A stretch of DNA of 7,397 bases, from positions 1 to 7,397 of the forward strand of contig CAYUNT010000211.1 in NCBI GenBank assembly GCA_964446285.1, written 5' to 3'. The notes beneath the pieces are model-generated. The model ran no database searches and was not told where the DNA came from. It saw nothing but the letters and a program-made list of their open reading frames with translations. Position 1 is the stretch's first letter. Every line of letters starts with the position of its first letter. The stretch comes from CAYUNT01 sp964446285 (GTDB lineage Bacteria; Sumerlaeota; Sumerlaeia; SLMS01; CAYUNT01). Made by a program: the position numbers and the translations under genes. Below are positions 6,321-7,397 of the stretch, piece after piece.

Positions 6321-7193
6321 ATGTGCCGATTCGTTCTGTATCAGGGTGCGCCAATCACGCTTTCCACGTTGATTGCTGAACCAGTGAACTCCCTAATTAG
6401 CCAGGCTATTCACAGCCGCGAGCAAGCGGATCCTGTCAACGCCGATGGATTTGGATTTGCCTGGTATGTTCCAGAAATCAGCCGGGAGCCGGCGCTTTTT
6501 CGCTCCGTAATTCCCGCATGGAATGATCGCAATCTGCGAGAACTCGCTCGAGTCACCCGCAGCGGGTGCATTCTTGCGCACGTGCGCCGCGCATCCCCCA
6601 ATCTTCACACCACCGAACTGAACTGCCATCCTTTTGTATCTGGCCGCTTTGCCTTTATGCATAACGGCGACTTGCCTGGTTTCCCCCGCATCAAAAGGCT
6701 TATACAGCAAAACCTCTCTGACGAGGCATTTCAGGTCATCCAGGGGAATACCGACTCCGAGCAGATATTTGCCGTGTTCCTCGATCAGCTGCGAAAGTGC
6801 AATTCCGGTGCAAGCCATCGGGATTCAACCGCCGATATTCTGGCCCAGGCACTTTCCGATTCCATCTTCTATCTTGTGGAGTTGTGCCGCCAGGCGGGCG
6901 TCGAGCAGGCAAACACGTATCTAAACATCGCGGTTTCGGATGGGCGATGCTCCGCCATCAGCCGCTTCAGCACCGCCCCTCCCGCCGAAACGCTTTCGCT
7001 TCATTACCACACGGGCAAACGCTATGTCTGCGAGAATCATATCTGCCGCATGATTGAGCCGGACGAAGGCCAGGGCGCCGTCGTTGTGTCTTCCGAGGCG
7101 TTAAGCGATGATCCTGGATGGGCCAAAATTCATAACAACCACATGCTTGTCATTCATGCGGATCGCAAAGTCGAATTGCGCCCGATCCATTAG
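6321..7193 (+). CDS. Class II glutamine amidotransferase (YafJ/EgtC-like)
   Basis: The 290-residue protein begins Met-Cys-Arg. In this N-terminal-nucleophile family Met is removed and Cys2 becomes the catalytic nucleophile that releases ammonia from glutamine or cleaves a gamma-glutamyl bond. Other family landmarks are NADGFGFAWY (40-49), AHVRRAS (86-92), NCHPF (101-105), FMHNGDL (112-118), GNTDSEQ (142-148) and the C-terminal VVVSSEALSDDPGW (254-267). The end ...HMLVIHADRKVEL is typical of complete members, so the TAG at 7191-7193 is a credible natural stop. No synthase, kinase or other acceptor domain is fused, and no ergothioneine genes (egtB, egtD) lie nearby. The partner and substrate are therefore unknown, and EgtC or YafJ cannot be told apart here. 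The protein is probably cytoplasmic, as no signal peptide is present. Confidence 0.88.
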   Translation: MCRFVLYQGAPITLSTLIAEPVNSLISQAIHSREQADPVNADGFGFAWYVPEISREPALFRSVIPAWNDRNLRELARVTRSGCILAHVRRASPNLHTTELNCHPFVSGRFAFMHNGDLPGFPRIKRLIQQNLSDEAFQVIQGNTDSEQIFAVFLDQLRKCNSGASHRDSTADILAQALSDSIFYLVELCRQAGVEQANTYLNIAVSDGRCSAISRFSTAPPAETLSLHYHTGKRYVCENHICRMIEPDEGQGAVVVSSEALSDDPGWAKIHNNHMLVIHADRKVELRPIH

Positions 7194-7222
7194 GCGCCGA
7201 TGGAAACGCATCACTTGGACAA

Positions 7223-7232
7223 GGCGGCGAGC
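7223..7232. repeat. Left copy of a 10-bp direct repeat (probable target-site duplication)
   Basis: GGCGGCGAGC occurs here and again, identically, at 7335-7344, exactly abutting the two ends of the inverted-repeat element between them. This is the signature expected of a transposition event. Confidence 0.6.
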
Positions 7233-7251
7233 CAGGAACTGTTCAAAGTTG

Positions 7252-7309
7252 CTGGTGGCATGAGCATTTGGCCCGTGATTCCGGTGGCTTGGGCGTCTCG
7301 CCCAAGATT
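7252..7309. repeat. Two tandem 29-bp hairpin-forming units
   Basis: Units 7252-7280 and 7281-7309 align without gaps at 21 of 29 bases. Each has GGTGGC at its start, a GCCC block in the right arm and GATT at its end. Each can fold on its middle part. The second has a perfect 8-bp stem (CTTGGGCG/CGCCCAAG), and the first has a weaker stem of similar position with two mismatches and one G-T pair. The second base pair of the stem is A-T in unit 1 and T-A in unit 2, a compensatory change that suggests the fold has been kept by selection. Confidence 0.55.
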
Positions 7310-7313
7310 TTTC
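7288..7313 (+). terminator. Intrinsic-terminator-like hairpin inside the small element
   Basis: CTTGGGCG (7288-7295), loop TCT, and CGCCCAAG (7299-7306) form a perfect 8-bp stem followed by ATTTTTCC. This fits a rho-independent terminator on the plus strand, about 95 bp past the amidotransferase stop. If used, the inserted element supplies the terminator of that gene. Confidence 0.55.
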
Positions 7314-7334
7314 CTGCACTTTGAACAGTTCCTG

Positions 7335-7344
7335 GGCGGCGAGC
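7335..7344. repeat. Right copy of the 10-bp direct repeat
   Basis: This is identical to 7223-7232 (GGCGGCGAGC). The bases next to the two copies differ (C against A on the right side), so the identity is limited to the flank of the element. The remaining sequence to the window end (7345-7397) shows no supported feature. Confidence 0.6.
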
Positions 7345-7397
7345 AGGACAATTCCGTAAATGCTTCTCACGGGTTTTTAAGGGGATGCATAGGGCTT

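Larger units (their letters stand above)
7233..7334. mobile_element. 102-bp MITE-like element with 17-bp terminal inverted repeats
   Basis: The left end CAGGAACTGTTCAAAGT (7233-7249) is the exact reverse complement of the right end (7318-7334). Partial symmetry continues inward (GC..GG on both sides). GGCGGCGAGC flanks both ends. The element has no room for a transposase, so it would be moved by an enzyme encoded elsewhere. Its interior is two 29-bp hairpin units in tandem. It inserted 39 bp after the amidotransferase stop codon, and the pre-insertion sequence can be rebuilt by removing it together with one copy of the direct repeat. The source family is unknown, and a 10-bp duplication is only a rough guide to transposase type. 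Confidence 0.65.

Noticed and set aside
7101..7370. 89-codon minus-strand frame over the end of the amidotransferase gene and the small element
   Set aside because: It crosses a convincing coding region and the inverted-repeat element. It looks like a chance frame.

Overview
The window is bacterial, fairly GC-rich, and lightly packed. It holds one broken gene on the minus strand, a long repeat-bearing intergenic region, one very large secreted enzyme gene on the plus strand, and one class II glutamine amidotransferase gene on the plus strand, followed by a small insertion element. No rRNA, tRNA, CRISPR array, transposase or phage gene was seen. The mix of features (a huge secreted glycosidase-like protein with a golvesin-type module, short 9-bp-periodic intergenic repeats, and small hairpin repeats) suggests an environmental bacterium of the Planctomycetes-Verrucomicrobia-Lentisphaerae type or an allied candidate phylum. 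That placement is an impression from the gene and repeat style, not a measurement.

Left part (1-856): a minus-strand gene of unrecognised family starts at 856 with a good ribosome binding site. It is stopped by an in-frame TAG at 326-328. The same frame then continues for 65 coherent residues to a TAA at 128-130, so the full protein would be 242 residues. Behind it lie a degenerate 22-bp tandem repeat (58-101) and a strong GC hairpin (1-30).

Intergenic region (857-1513): this divergent spacer carries a 54-bp array with 9-bp periodicity (1002-1055), a related GC-rich block (1092-1127), a hairpin in the minus-strand leader (933-951), a weak promoter candidate (1318-1344) and a 23-codon reading frame with a strong Shine-Dalgarno sequence (1364-1435).

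Centre (1514-6145): a 1543-residue exported protein with an N-terminal golvesin/Xly-type carbohydrate-binding-like domain, further beta-rich modules, a supersandwich-like domain and a TIM-barrel-like catalytic region. It is probably a polysaccharide-degrading enzyme of the DUF6259-like kind. The start is taken as GTG 1514 because of its ribosome binding site.

Right part (6146-7397): after a 175-bp gap comes a complete YafJ/EgtC-like class II glutamine amidotransferase (6321-7193). About 40 bp past its stop sits a 102-bp element (7233-7334). It has 17-bp perfect terminal inverted repeats and a 10-bp flanking direct repeat that looks like a target-site duplication. Inside are two tandem 29-bp hairpin units, the second of which forms an intrinsic-terminator-like structure. 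This element, and the amber codon in the first gene, are the two observations most worth following. The three genes show no evident shared pathway.
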